The notes beneath the pieces are model-generated. The model was not told the origin of the DNA, made no database searches, and saw nothing but the letters and a program-made list of their open reading frames with translations. The translations under genes and the position numbers were made by a program. From Rostratula benghalensis (taxonomy: Eukaryota; Chordata; Aves; Charadriiformes; Rostratulidae), in contig VXAI01000632.1 of NCBI GenBank assembly GCA_013399305.1, positions 107,052 through 171,051 on the forward strand: a DNA stretch of 64,000 nucleotides, given 5' to 3'. Every line of letters begins with the position of its first letter. The first letter of the stretch is position 1. Shown piece after piece: positions 1 through 12,804 of the stretch.

Positions 1-1540
1 AGTCATCGTAATAAATTGCTCTGATTGTATTTATATTCTGATTTATAGTGAGAGAGAGGGTTGGGAACTTTTGCTGTGCTACAGGCAAGGGTGAGATCTC
101 ACATGAAAAACCCACCCAGCAGATCTTTGCTTGGGATACCCATGGCAGAACGGGCACAGGAGGCAGGGAGTTGTGTGAGGCTTATTCCAGAGCACGTGGG
201 CCAGTTTGAGGGCTAAAAAAGGCAAGTGACTTAGGCCTGAGCGGCGATGGGGGAGTGTAAGCAGATTAACAGCCTAGTGCAAGGTTCTTGGATAAAGCAC
301 ACCCAATGTGAGCTGATCTACAGGGCTCCGGGTCGCTCTAGGGAGAGGAAGTGAATTTTCCCATGTCAAAAAGAGCCAGTAACAGGATATTATTTAGAGT
401 CCTGCCTGGTGTGTTCCTCATTCCATCCTATGCTGGAACCTGATGATTTTAAGATCCCTTACAACTCTAACCATTCGATCATTCTGTGGCACCTCCCCAT
501 CCATTTTAATTTCTCATGAGAAATTCCACATCTGAGGGCCTTTGAGTTCTGATCTGTCTTATCCAGCCCATTTAAGTAAAGCCACGGATCTAAACAACCC
601 CACATTTTGTCATATCTGAATTTTAATGCTGAGACTTGGATCCACGTGTATTATGTTAAGAATTGTGTCATTTTAAGCATCCCTTCTACTGTTGATGTGT
701 GCGAAGGGAACCAGAGGCATCAGAGAGCATTTCCGAAGCCGCAAGTGTCCTGCTTCCCAGCCAAGAGCAGGCAGTTTTGACTTCTTAACATTTCAAAGTG
801 AAGTCATTTTTAAATCCCAGTAAGAGCTCCTGAAAGTCTTCCACAGTGAAGATCTCGAGCGGCTCGGCATTTCTGGGCACTCTTCACAACAGGGTATGAA
901 CTTGTTCTGACATCAGGAGAACAACTGAGGAAGCTTCTCTGGAAAAATGTCATCCCAAAAATCAGATTATTCCTGAAATCTTCCCTGGTGAGGGCCTGGC
1001 AAGGGTCCAGAGATCCCACCTCACATCTGCATCAATCCCCAGCTCTCTCAGGGCCAGCAAAGTGCTGTTAAACCAGGTTCAGGCCTGGAGAATGTGTTTA
1101 CCAGGTCTGAGGAGAATTTTAGGTCTCTCGGGAGGATCCAGCCACACAATTGCAGATACTTGGTATTTGATCTGAACCTCATAACTTTAACTTGCAGTGA
1201 TTCAACTAAAATTCCCATCCCAGATCTGCAGGAGCACAAGCCCTAGTAACAACTGCTAAAGCTTAATATTACATTCAGCCACCTTAGTAATCTGTTTAAA
1301 AAAGCAAACATCTGCCATCACATTATCCACCAGCCAACGGCCTGAAATCTCCCCAGAGGCTGTATTGCATTAGAGAGAAATTCTGCTTAAAGAAAAGGAG
1401 CTCGTGTTGTCAGGATGAAAAATCCTAACCTGAGAGAGCAACTCTGTGCTGTAAAACCCAACCACAGTCATGAACAGCACCTTTCCTTCATCCCTCTTCA
1501 GCGCCTGAATAACTGAAGAGCATCCTTCATGCTCACAAGG
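1..1540. other. Non-coding spacer at left edge
   Basis: I see no exon, recognisable repeat or RNA gene here. Open frames are short (under 100 codons) and lack family resemblance. The stretch is of mixed composition without CpG enrichment. Confidence 0.6.
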
Positions 1541-1650
1541 ATCTGAAGGGTGGGCTGAAAGATGATGGAGCCGGACTCTTCTCAGTGGTTCCCAGTGACA
1601 GGACAAGGGGCACAAGCTGGGACATGGGAAGTTCCAGTCGAAGATGAGAC
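1541..1650 (+). repeat. CR1 LINE fragment
   Basis: The stretch matches the internal 3' part of avian CR1: the ATCTGAAGGGTGGG-like start, GGAGCC..CTCTTCTCAGTGGTTCCCAGTGACAGG and the GGGAAGTTCCA..GAAGATGAG block. It ends abruptly before the usual GTGAGGGTG block, so it is truncated on both sides. Confidence 0.8.
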
Positions 1651-2296
1651 CCAAGTGCAGGAAGCTCTGGAGGCTGGGAGCTCTAGAATTCCATTAGCAT
1701 TTTAGATGAACTCTGAAGCTTTTACAGATTTGCATTCCTGCACGCACACGCTCACTTGGAATTGCTAAAATATTGTGTGTTTTCAGCCCCAGAGAGCTCA
1801 CCTCTGGTAAGCAAAGCACTCGGGAGCAGAGGCACCACTTAGAATAGATTAAATTCCAGCCACAAAGAAACACGCTTTGGATTTTTCTTGCAGGAGACAC
1901 TGCGCTCTGCTTCTTCAAACCCCAGAGTATGAATAAAACTTCAATTATCGAGGCAAATAGCTTAGGGATTTTCAAATAAGGCTTAGACAATTACATGAAT
2001 AAGAATAGGTAGGAGAAAAAGAGAAGGGCTATCAAGTCCCCTGTATCTGCTTATAAGCTCATCCCCACTAAACAAGTAATGGAAAACCCCCGGGAGCATC
2101 ACCCTTTGGGAGTGTTCCCAGGGTGCTGACCAGAGATGTTCTAGAGAGACCTGGTTTGTCAGGAGGTGGTTGTTTGTTGCTTTTTCTGAGACCCAGGTTC
2201 CTTTATTACGGGAAGAGACACCTGAACTTGTTCTCTGTGAAAGAAGAGGTATATTCTATTGTTAATTATCTGGGACTGATCTGAGCTCAGAATAGA

Positions 2297-2672
2297 TTGG
2301 GCTGGAGCCCCTCTGCTGTGAGGACAGGCTGAGAGAGTTGGGGGGTTCAGCCTGGAGAAGAGAAGGATCCGGGGAGACCTTGGAGCCCCCCAAAGAGATG
2401 GGGAGGGACTCTTGATGATGGAGGGGAGCCCTAGGAGGAGGGGGAAGGGTTTGACCCTGAAAGAGGGGAAATGGAGCTGAGATGTGGGGAAGAACTTCTT
2501 TGGTGTGAGGGTGGTGAGGGCCCAGGTTGCCCAGAGAAGCTGTGGCTGCCCCATCCCTGGAGGTGTTCAAGGCCAGGTTGGAGGGGTGTCTCTGGAGGTG
2601 TCCCTGCCCAGGGCAGGGGGTTGGAACTTGATGATCTTTAGGGTCCTTTCCCACCCTAAACCATTCTATGAC
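2297..2672 (+). repeat. CR1 LINE 3' end
   Basis: Diagnostic CR1 blocks appear in order: GAGGACAGGCTGAGAGAG, TTCAGCCTGGAGAAGAGAAG, GGGGAGGGACTCTTGATGA, CTGAAAGAGGGGA, GTGAGGGTGGTGAGGGC, GGTTGCCCAGAGAAG, TGCCCCATCCCTGGAGGTGT and a terminal CCATTCTATGACT. The element reaches the normal 3' end, so it is an ordinary 5'-truncated insertion. Short open frames inside it are fortuitous. Confidence 0.95.
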
Positions 2673-3811
2673 TTGTTTTAGTCTTATGATTTGAATTCTA
2701 ATATAAGCAGTAGTTATTCCCTCACCAGAAAAAGAGGAACCAAGACCCCTTCAGTGTTGGCACCGTTGGAGTGTTCCCTCTGACACAACATGTGGGGGAA
2801 GTGTTTCACCTTGAGGTTCATGTGGGGACTCACCCCGAGTGCCTTAGCGTGATCCCCGGCTGCTCTGCTGAGGGTCACAGGGTGTGCAGATCTCGGAGGG
2901 CTGCTCACGAGCACAGCTTGACCTGGGTGGCTTCAATCTCCTCTTCTAGAGGTTTCTCTGTCCTTGCGCTGACTCTAGAGGGAGCTGATGCAGAGCTGAA
3001 GCCATAGTTATCAATGCACAGTCCCTGAGAATGGGGCTACTTCCCTCATGTCCAGGGGTGACATTTCCATTACCACGTAGATGAAGTTTTTATCCTTTCC
3101 AGCAGAGCGAGGTGATGCGCACACCCACTGGAGTGAGGATGACACCGCTCCCCCTGTGTTTTGTGAAATGACAGTAACTGGGAGGATATACCCCGACAAA
3201 CGGCTCTCAATAAATCTTTATCTGAATTATCACCAAAACATAACTCTCACTCTTTTTCTCATTTCATAGACCGTTGACCAGTATTCCCCCCGCAACCTGC
3301 TTTTAATGGAAAAGAAAGATTTCCTCCGAGGCAAGGGGAAAAGAAAAGATTGTTTGCTTGGACAGATCATTTGGAGCAGGGAAATCAGTTGGGATTGTTT
3401 ATTCAGCAGGAGCAGCAGGGGAGCTGATGGCACAACATTATCTATAGTCCAGGAGATGTCTCACACCCTGTTTGGCAAAATGCTTTCATACCTACGGGAC
3501 CTCTGCTTAGGGGGGTTGTGGTTGTGATACTGGAATAAATGTGTTTGCCTTTACAATGGCCTGTTGTGAGCACCGGGGGAAACCTCTGCTGGATGCAGAG
3601 TTGTGGGATGGGTATCTTTCCTCCTGAGTCCTTCTGTGATGGAAGGTGAGTAATTGTGTGTGATTCCTCTCAGAATAATAGATGCTGAGTATCTCATGTA
3701 TTCATGCACCCTGGGCAGTGGGACTGCCCTTCACCCTTGCCTTTAAAATCCTGCCAGCGCTTCTCATCACAACGAGCTGGTGGGACTCCGCTTTCCAGTG
3801 CATTGACATTT

Positions 3812-4463
3812 TTCTGGGAGTCCTGGTGGACACCAGGATACCCATGAGCCAGCAATGGGCCTGGTGGCCAGGAAGGCCAATGGCATGCTGGGGTGCATCA
3901 GGAAGAGTGTGACCAGCAGGTGGAGGGAGGTCATCCTCCCCCTCTGCTCTGCCCTGGGGAGGACCCATCTGGAGCACTGGGACCAGTTCTGAGCTCCCCA
4001 GTTCAAGAAGGACAGGGAACTGCTGGAGAGGGTACAGCAGAGGACCACTGAGGTGATGAAGGGTGAGGAAAGGCTGAAGGACTTGGGACTTTTTACTCTG
4101 GAGAAGGCTGAGGGGGAGGGATCTGATCAACACCTAGAAATACTTCATGGGTCAGTGTCAGGAGGATGGGGCCAGGCTTTGTTCAGTGGTGCCCAGGGAC
4201 AGGACAAGAGGAAATGGGCACAAACTGGAACATGGGAAGTTCCATCTGAAGATGAGGAGGAACTTCTTCCCTGTGAGGGTGGCACAGCCCAGAGCCCTGG
4301 CAGAGGTTGCCCAGGTGGGGGAGTCTCTGTCTCTGGAGACCTTCAAACCCTCCTGGACACATTCCTGTGGGACCTGCTCTGGGTGACCCTGCTCTGGCAG
4401 GTGGTTGGACTGGATGATCTCCAGAGGTCCCTTCCAACCTCATGTCATTCTGTGATTCTGTGA
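3812..4463 (+). repeat. CR1 LINE 3' end, about 650 bp
   Basis: It begins near GGGAGTCCTGGTGGACACCAGG, runs through CAGTTCAAGAAGGACAGGGA, GCTGGAGAGGGTACAGCAGAGG and GACAGGACAAGAGG, and ends with the typical tandem tail TTCTGTGATTCTGTGATT. The 5' part is remnant reverse-transcriptase ORF sequence with stops in all frames. A stretch near 4,075-4,130 is shorter than usual, suggesting small internal deletions. Confidence 0.95.
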
Positions 4464-7400
4464 TTTATTGACAATACTGAGATTCAAAATCACCTGGAAA
4501 GTTCTGTGACTCCTCTGAAGGCAGTTTTACAGGATCTGGTTTTGCATTTCTCCTCGTGTCGGGATGTTAAGCCACTGAATTTATTTGGTTGGCCTCTGGA
4601 AGGTATAGGCTGTGACCTGGCTGGGGTGCTTTGTGCTTCTGTCATAAAAGATAATTTTCAAATAACTGTATTTTGAAATATATTTCTACAGAACAAGTGG
4701 GTGCCATTTTTAAGCGACGGGGTGGGAGAAGCAAGAGGAATGGAGGCAAAACCCCCCAAGATGTCACTCAGCAGAGACCAGTAATGCCCTGGGGCAGATA
4801 AAGAAATCCAAAGGACACTGGAGTTGCTGAATATTTCTGGTATTAGCTGCTGTGGCAAAGATCTAGAGTTGGGAGAACCTTTGCAGCGCTACCTGCGTTG
4901 AGAAGGTCAGGTTATCCTGCCATGTTAGAGCTCCGGTGGCAGGAGGGGTGTCTGTCAGTCGTGGGGCACTGGAGAGCCAGGCTGAGAACTGAGAAATGAG
5001 TCTCTGCTGGGAAAACCATATAGATACCAGGAACAAGAAATACATAATAGGAGTTGGATGGAGGAAACTCATTGTTCATGAGTTTTGGAATCCCTGGCTG
5101 AGTTAAGCTGTCTTCATACCACCACATCAAAATACAACTTCCCTGAATTAATGTTTTCACCCCTTTGTCTGGTTTTATGCATAACATTTCTTTAAGAAAG
5201 GATTGTTTGCTCTATTCCCTATTTACACAGGGGAAGTTTCCCATTTAGACAGGGAAATCTATTGCCTGCCCACAAAGTGCTATCCCCACTCATTAAACTG
5301 TTCCAGAAGTCCCAAGGAAGTTGTCCACCTTTTCCACAGTACAGCTCTAGGTTACGGAGGTGACGGTGGTTTGTGCTGCACCTGCTTTGTGGCCAGGTTT
5401 TCATCTCCTTTGGGTGTTTTGGTTGGATTTGGCTTTGTAACAAAGGTGGCAAATGAGTTGTACCTACTCGAAGGTGCTGTCTCCCAGCCAGGGTGAGATT
5501 TTCCCTTAACTTGGTTATTGCAGAGGCCAGGCTGAAAGGCAAAGCCCACTGACCCGCAGCATTTAAAACATCTGTAGGGTATTTCATTCCCATACTTGAG
5601 ACAAACTGCAAGGTAAACTGAAAGTGAGTATTATGATTAATTTGGGTGAGCACATATGTTGTGCTTGCAGGCACAGCTGTTCTCTTCTGGAGGGAACCAA
5701 AAGCACCCATCTGTTTATTGTAACCGCCTCTGGTCTGTGGGTATGGACTCTCCTGTATATCCAATTTCAGAGCCTGTGTTTGTAAACCAAGTGGTTCAGA
5801 GGGTGAGATCTGAAGGCACCTGGATCTGAGGAGCTGTAACAAGCAGTATAAATAACACTGTCATTTCAAAACAAACATGGACACCTTGAAAACCATATCT
5901 TAATTTGAAAGCTAGAGAAGGCGGAGATTTAAGAAGAGAACACTGTACTCTGTACAGAACTACCATGTGGTGCAGCAAATCCTGCCCGTTGGGTGAGGGG
6001 AGAGATGCCCAGAGCCTGCTCTTCCCTTTCCCTCGGCAGCTGCCTCCAGAGTCCCTCCTCTGGGCCTGAATATACGGGCACATTTTTTCGAGGAATACTA
6101 CTCTTATTTCCACTTCTGTTCTGTAAATTGTAGCCTGTGAGGTGGCACAAATTCATTACATTCGTGAATTTTATCAACAGTAAGTTCATTTAAGAGTAAA
6201 GCACCTGGATGGCTGAATTGCAGCCTGTTAGAAAGCGTAACTTCTGGATAAATGATTTGCCCTCGTGGTCAGCTGGCAGGGATTCAGCGAGATCCCACCT
6301 CCAGACTAAGGCAGCAGGTTTGTGAGGTGGCCACTTCTTAGGCACGAGCCCCGTGAAAAATACTCTTGTCCTCTGCTACTGGGGCTTAGCAGAACTGTTG
6401 TGTTCTGCTCTGTGGTAGGAATACTCTGACTCCCTCGCCTGCCAATGCCGAATCGATGCCTCCCAGCACATTCCCAAGAGATGCAGTGATAGGTGAGATG
6501 GTTTCTTTAAAAACACAGAGCTGGAAGTGCCCGAACGCTCAAGCTCACATTAGAGACCCTTCTGGACTTCTTTCCATCCCGCCCTCCAAAAGGGCCTGTC
6601 CTCTGAGCTGTCTGTCTGGTATGATTTCAGCCATCAGCCATCCAAAGATGCTGTCATTAATGGAAAAATCCCACTCTGGTTAAAGGCACGTTCTTTGGTA
6701 GGACTATCGCTCCCTCACCTCGCAAACAGCAGATATCAGTGGGGCTCCCATCAGATTTCCCCCCAGATAAGCAGTGGGTTGGGATGTGCTGGGCAGAATG
6801 GATCCCTTATCCGTGTGCCAGTGAAAATGCATGAAGGAACTGTCAGACATTACAATCCTGGCAGAAGTAGCTTTCTTAGTCAAAGCAAAGCGTAAACGTA
6901 TTAAGCTGGGTAAGAGGATTCCCAAAAGTGTTCTGCTGAGGGTCCTGTGGGTTAAAAGCCCACTTACAAAGCAGGGCCATGTGCAAAGGGGTTTTGCTTT
7001 TAGAAATCTGATCATCGCTCCTTAATGAGCCCAAAAGGAAAATAAACTCCCACAAGCTCCAATTCTCCTACCCCCTGTACGAGTCTCCTAGGACTTTTCC
7101 TGCAGAAACTCTTTGCCGTCGGAAAAGCTTGGGCAGGAGCTCGGAGGTTTCCCAAATTCTGGCTGTGACTGTTGCCACTGCAGATCAGATGGGAAATGAA
7201 ATCAGTTGTGGTCACGCTACTTGCAAAAATTCTCATGGTGATCAGGTTTTACTAATGCTGATTGAAACCAACAGTGTATTTTGTAACACTTCTGCCTGTA
7301 GCTGAAGCTTAAATTCTACAAAATGGTGAATTTTGGCCCTGTGTACCAGGTCAAAAGCACTGATGTGCAAACTCTCGGTTTGCTTCAAGTCTGTTAAAAA

Positions 7401-8920
7401 GAAAAAAAGGGAAAAAGTTGTGTAATAACTTTGTCTCAGCAGATCTGAGGGCATATCAGGTATCATTTATCTTCACAGAGCTGGCAGAAAGCTAACATGA
7501 ACCACAAAGGCTCCACAAGCGCCACAGCATATGCTCTGGCTCGTTTGATAAAAAAATGTGATCGTATGGTCCTGCCTAATTCGATCCAATCTATTCTGCC
7601 AGTTTACCCAGTACTTCTTACACCTGACAGTCAGGTCAATCCACAGCCCCCACGAGTAGGTCTCACTACCTGAATAAAGGCAGTGCTGCCAGGAACTACG
7701 ATTAGGGCCGATCAAGGCCGAGTTTCCTAAGCAGCGTCTGGGTCGGGGGGCTCTGGAACACCCCCTTGGAGACTCTGACCTCTGGGATCTGCTTCTCTCT
7801 GAGTACGGAAGACGGGTGTTGTGTGAGGGAGAGGATAAAGATCTTTTCATTGGAGAGGAGCCATTAAGGTCTTGACTCATCAAGGTGAGGTGATGAGCAG
7901 GTGCTGCAGGGATTCCTGCTCTGCTGTAAGAGAAAATCTGGGCGTGTAAATCCTAGGAGCATCAGGTCCCTTTTATAGCACCTCCATATCGTAGATATTG
8001 GCAGCTGCCGTTGTTGGTGCCCACAAAGAATCCTGCTCCCCTGCTACACAGAAAACCCTTGCAGCCTCCTGGATTTTCTGGGGGGAATCGGGTGCATATT
8101 CTTCCATACACCACTTCTTGTTCTCCCACCATCCTTTTTGGGGCAGGAGCATTCAATTGCACAGCAGACACGAGGGATATCTCTTCGGGTAAAAGATGAA
8201 ACTGATAGTGAGAGAATGAGAAATTAAGAAAAGAGCGTTTAACACAGATAATTGAAACTTGTTCCTAAAACCATTCCCAAAGCAGAACGTGGAGTTGCTT
8301 TTATCTCCAGATTATTTTTAAAAGACAGACATCAACAGAGCAGGTTCAGTTTCATATCTGTGAGGCAAAGAGATTTCACTGGAAATAAAATGAGTTGGTT
8401 TCTAAATCACTCTTTTCTTTTATCTACATTTGTCTCCAAGCCTCAGATATGACAGGATCAGAGCAGCAGGAGATGAAGATATTTAGGAATAGGTTTTTTA
8501 ATGATTAGGTCAAGAGCTTATGCAAAGAGCCTCACGTTCTTCCAGTGGAAATTTGCACAAGGTCCTTTCTGAATTATGATATTCAAATTCAGGAGATGAG
8601 GGAACAGAAAGGAAAAGAACCAGCTTCCAAATGGTGAGACTGGAAAGATCCGATGAGTTCAAGAAGGGCTCTGCTCCCCAGCACAGCACAGCAGGATCTG
8701 GCGTCCCAAGGAAAACAAGAGCTATTTATTGTTTACTAGTCGAGTCCCCATTCCCAGTCTTCCCCAGTACCTGTTGAATCCATGGATCAAATCACGTGTG
8801 TGTGGTACTGGACCTCAAAGATGAGAAGTTCCTACTGAATATATCTGAAGTTTCATGAAAACAGGTAGGTGGGTGGAAGAGACAAATGCTGTTAATGCTC
8901 CCAGAGAGAGGTGGTTTGGA
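4464..8920. other. Non-coding spacer
   Basis: No gene is recognisable. The longest frame (5219-5842, minus, about 207 codons) starts with a non-ATG codon and matches no family I know. An LTR-like stretch near 7.57-7.83 kb is listed separately. Confidence 0.55.
7570..7830 (+). mobile_element. Possible degraded LTR (R-U5 and leader) fragment
   Basis: An AATAAA (7673-7678) is followed about 70 bp later by a G-rich GGGGGGCTC (7745-7753) that resembles the proline-tRNA primer-binding site of gammaretrovirus-like elements, then by GGAGACTCTGACC. Spacing fits an R-U5-PBS layout. There is no matching second LTR, no recognisable gag or pol remnant, and no clear LTR boundary, so this is only a suggestion of an old solo or partial endogenous element. 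Confidence 0.25.
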
Positions 8921-9056
8921 GGACTCGCCCAGTGTCACCCACCACGGGGGACAGGACTCACCCAGTGTGACCCACCACAGATACAGGACTCACTCATTGT
9001 GACCCACCACAGGGACAGGACTCACCCAGTGTGACCAGCCACAGGGGACAGGACTC
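8921..9056 (+). repeat. Four-unit minisatellite, 32-33 bp period
   Basis: Units start at 8921, 8954, 8986 and 9018, each opening with GGACTC and carrying CCAGTGTGACC..CCACAGG-type sequence. A fifth unit begins (GGACTC) and degenerates at 9057. Units differ by a few substitutions and one-base length changes, so the array is diverged rather than freshly amplified. Confidence 0.9.
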
Positions 9057-9060
9057 TCGG

Positions 9061-12000
9061 TGCTGGCACGACGTGTGTTTGGCAGTACAGCAGCACCTTT
9101 GCCAGCTCAGAGTAGCCCTGGGATCTGATTGGTACAAAGGTGCTGGAAAACAGGTGAAAAACTGATTTATGGGCCAGGACCTCACTTCCCGTAGTGAGGT
9201 GCTGGATCCAGAACTGACTTTTCTCAGGCTCTGCCAGAATAAAACGGGAATAAACTGTAAAGACAGACAGGATTCTGACCCTCAGCATCCAAATCGCGCC
9301 CCAAACTCATCGTCACCTTTGGTTGGCAAATTTACCTCGGAAGAGGTAAAGAGTGAAAACGGTGAAAGACCTTGAATGATTTCTCTCTACCTTAGTTTTC
9401 CCCCCGAGGGGAAAACTGGAGATCCTTGCCTGTTAAAAAAATAATAAATAAATAAGGAGGGGGTGCCTTTATAGAATGAGAAGTACCAGGTCTTTAGGCT
9501 GCTTTGGGTTTATTTTTTTGTAGCGCAGAGTCAGGAGTCAAACTGGAATATTGAGGAGAGGGGATTATATAAAACAGAGAAACCCACCACGCTTAAAACC
9601 ACCCCCAAAAACCAACTTGGACAAAAATACATCGTGGTCTACCTCAGGTCAATTAGGAACAGATTGAAGCTAAAAAATATAAATGAAAACCACTGTTCAA
9701 AGCAAAGCCGGTGCCCTGGGTCCACTCGACCACCATCCTGCAGGGCTCGGAACTGGTCATAAGGCTTTGGAGGGCTAAAGATGTCGTCTCCACCCACCCT
9801 TCCCATTCTTAGCACTTAGGTTCTTTCTTCCTAAATCCCGAGAGAATAGAGAAAGAACAATCCCGATCACTTGTGCCATTCCTGAGGCTTAAGGAGCAAA
9901 GAGCGTAAATAATTTCTTAATTAGAAGAGGAGGGGAAGGGGTTGGGGGCATCATTAGGGGAACAAAGCCAAGCCCTCCCTACAATAGGTGCTAAGTAGAC
10001 CATTAGTCTCCGCTAAGTGCTGCTGCTTTAGCTTGAACCAGGAGAAGCAGTTTAGGGGAGGGGGGGAAGAAGGAGGGAAGGCTTAGCATGAACAGATCCC
10101 GTCTCTCTAAAGATGTGCTAAACTCGGTAGCAAAGCCCCTCCAATTAGTAAAGGGACAGGATTTACATAAAACGTCCCCTGTGCTTTTCCCTTTGTCCCC
10201 CCAGGAGTTGATCTGCTGTGGATGCAGATGCTGATGGAGACCAAGGTAATCCCAATTGACAATGGTGCTGGGTGGAAGCCGTTAAGCAAAGGGTTCTTCT
10301 CCAGCCCATGGAGCGCAGCGAATCCTCACTTCTTGGTTTCTCGCCCAGATTTCAAAAGAAATGTCGCACCCTTGAAATCTGTCACCTGGCTTTGCCGCCA
10401 CAAACATGAAGTTTAGCGCTATAGAAAATACTGCGATAGGGAGCCGGAAAACCCACTGGTTCCCAGTTAAGCCCCTTTGTCTTTTTTTTTTTAGGGGGTG
10501 TCAGTTTCTCAGGTGTGAATTCCCAGGCAGGTGGGAAGGTTTGCTGCCTCCAAACGCTCCCCTCGTCCTCGCCTGAGAGCAATTCAGGCCCAGTCACCAA
10601 ACCATTTACCGATTCCTCACTTTTGAGCAACTTTTTTAAAATTTTCTTTCCCTTTTCGTTCTTGAGGGTTCCACGGGAACCTCTTGACCTTTTTTTCCGA
10701 TTTATGGTATCAGGAAGGCTATTTCTCTGGTTGCTTTGTTTCATGGAAAACCTTATCCTGGAGCTGCCTCCTGGAGAGCTTTCCATTTCTGCTGGGAGCT
10801 CTATGGACACCACCGCTGGATCCTGCCTCTCAGGTCACCTATTTCTTTACCTTTTCCGTTCAGAAAATCTTACAGTAGAGAATAATCACGTTTCAGTAAA
10901 GGAGAGACTGGCCGATAAACCCACCAATGCCCCATTTATAAAGCCCGACTCTCCTAAACACAAACTACATCTTCCTGACTGTGTAACTGTGACAGGAGGG
11001 GCCCAGTATTTCCCAGAACAAAGAGGATCTGGAAGAATTTTGTTCCTTTGTCACCAAAGTGACACGAGTTTTTGTCGTGCACTATCAAAACCCCCGCATT
11101 TAACCGGATGAACTACTCAGGTCAGCTACAGATTTTCCTAAGCCAACTGCAAACAACAGCTACTTTAGAAAATAAACCAAGCCACTTTCTAAATGCTTTC
11201 AGCAGAACCAGTTTAAATCCCAACCTTAAAATCCAGCATTGCAGCTGCCTTACTCTGTATTGGCAAAGGTACCAGTAAATCCCAGTAACCTATTGTTGCC
11301 TGTGATACATTTTTAAGTTCCAGCTAATATATTTTGGAAGCTGTCACTTACTATTTTTCAGTGCTACAACGAGTGTACAACACAAGGCTCAGGATTTTGG
11401 GGGAAGCTTTTATTTTTAGGGCATTCTGTTTTCATGTTTATATTCTTATTCCCATTTCAAGTGGAAGTGCCCAAGCAAAGGTCCGTCACAGCCTTGGGGC
11501 AGCTAAATTCTGTGACATTTCTGACTGGTAATCATGAAAGAGCCATGGAATTATGCGGATATACCAGCCTGCCCCTCCAAAGCAGGGCACTCTGCTGTCT
11601 GGGGGCATAGCATGAGCATCACTGCAGGACATGCTGCTCACCAGAATTAAGATGTAAGGTTCCACAGTAAAATATACATAGTGTAAGGTCATACATTCGT
11701 TTACAACATACAATATTGTATATTGTTTAAGTTATACAATTACAAAGTATGTTAGTCCCATTGACACTTATAAAAGGAGTCTTATTTGTTTGTACCCGTT
11801 CTCTGTCTGACAGGCACGGGAAAGGCTTTAGCATTTACACATATAAGATTTTTAAGTCTTGGCCCCCGCTCCTCCTGGTAACACCTGTGGAGTCCTTTTA
11901 AGGTGCCTTCACAGGAGAATCACTCAGGGTTCTGTGCTGTGAGGAGGTGTTAAAACGCTCCAGCAGCCAGCGGCATATTTTGACAACTTCTTCCTATCAG

Positions 12001-12215
12001 TGTCCTGCTGGGAAGGGGACGGGGACGGCTGCAGTCAGACAGCGGGGGCTCAACAGGGAGGCAGCACTGCCCAGCATATTCTCAGAAAACCGACTGGAGA
12101 TTTATTTAGTTCTTACCTCCCCTCTAATTCTTCCTCCTTTTGAAGTGTCTGGTTATGTAAAGAAAGAAAAAAGACCACCAAGCTACTGGAAGAGAGGACA
12201 CCGCACACACACAGT
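9061..12215. other. Non-coding spacer downstream of the Shisa gene
   Basis: No exon is recognisable. The frame at 10515-11111 (plus) is 198 codons long but opens at a GTG, overlaps an open frame on the other strand and has no family resemblance. An AT-rich stretch at 11.64-11.76 kb contains a 14-bp perfect palindrome (11708-11721, ATACAATATTGTAT). Confidence 0.55.
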
Positions 12216-12221
12216 TTTATT
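12216..12221 (-). terminator. Probable poly(A) signal of the Shisa gene
   Basis: On the minus strand this reads AATAAA, about 590 nt 3' of the Shisa stop codon. It is followed at once by a GU-rich CTGTGTGTGTGCGG stretch (12200-12214), the kind of downstream element that supports cleavage. The GU-rich stretch is rather close to the hexamer, and other hexamers further down could also be used. Confidence 0.5.
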
Positions 12222-12804
12222 ACCTTCCCCTTGTATGTGTACTAAACATACATTTTACTGAAATTAATTAGGGTTAAAAGTTGCTCCTTTAGCAGCACCA
12301 ATTAACTGAGAGTTCATATGGGGAAGTGTTTTACCATCCTGCATCAGTTTATGGGTAGGAGGGTGGGGATGAAGTACTTCCTTCCTGTGCCCTGTGTATT
12401 TTGCAGGCTCTGGAAAGCGTCCCCAGTGAATAACTCCTCTAAGGCACCTTTGTCAGAAGTTGCTGAGAAGTGACACAGCTACAGGAACTGGAACCAAGCC
12501 CTCTGACATGTCCCCTCCAGCACGGTATGGCAGCTTGAAAACACCGGGGAAGGGTGAAACTCATTTCAGTCATTCCTTGAACAGGTAAACAAGCCTCAGA
12601 ATCTTGCCTTTTTCAATAGCATGAAAATAACACAAGGTAAAAGAACAAGAACCTGAAAGGAGTTCTGAAATGTCATCTTCAGAGCTGTAAAAAAGCCAAA
12701 AAGCACTTCCAAATAGCGCCAGACATTTGGAAGTCTTCATTTTGGTCCCAAAGAGCTTTTTTTATAACAGTGAGGTAGCATCCAGTTGAAACTGTGGCAT
12801 CCCC

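Noticed and set aside
2159..2654. 130-codon overlapping frames on the minus strand
   Set aside because: They lie antisense within the CR1 copy and surrounding sequence.
5219..5842. 207-codon minus-strand open frame
   Set aside because: It starts at TTG, matches no family, has no splice context, and one frame of this size is near chance expectation for six frames of 64 kb.
10515..11111. 198-codon plus-strand open frame
   Set aside because: It opens with GTG; the first ATG leaves a much shorter frame. The opposite strand is also open over part of it, and the peptide resembles nothing known.
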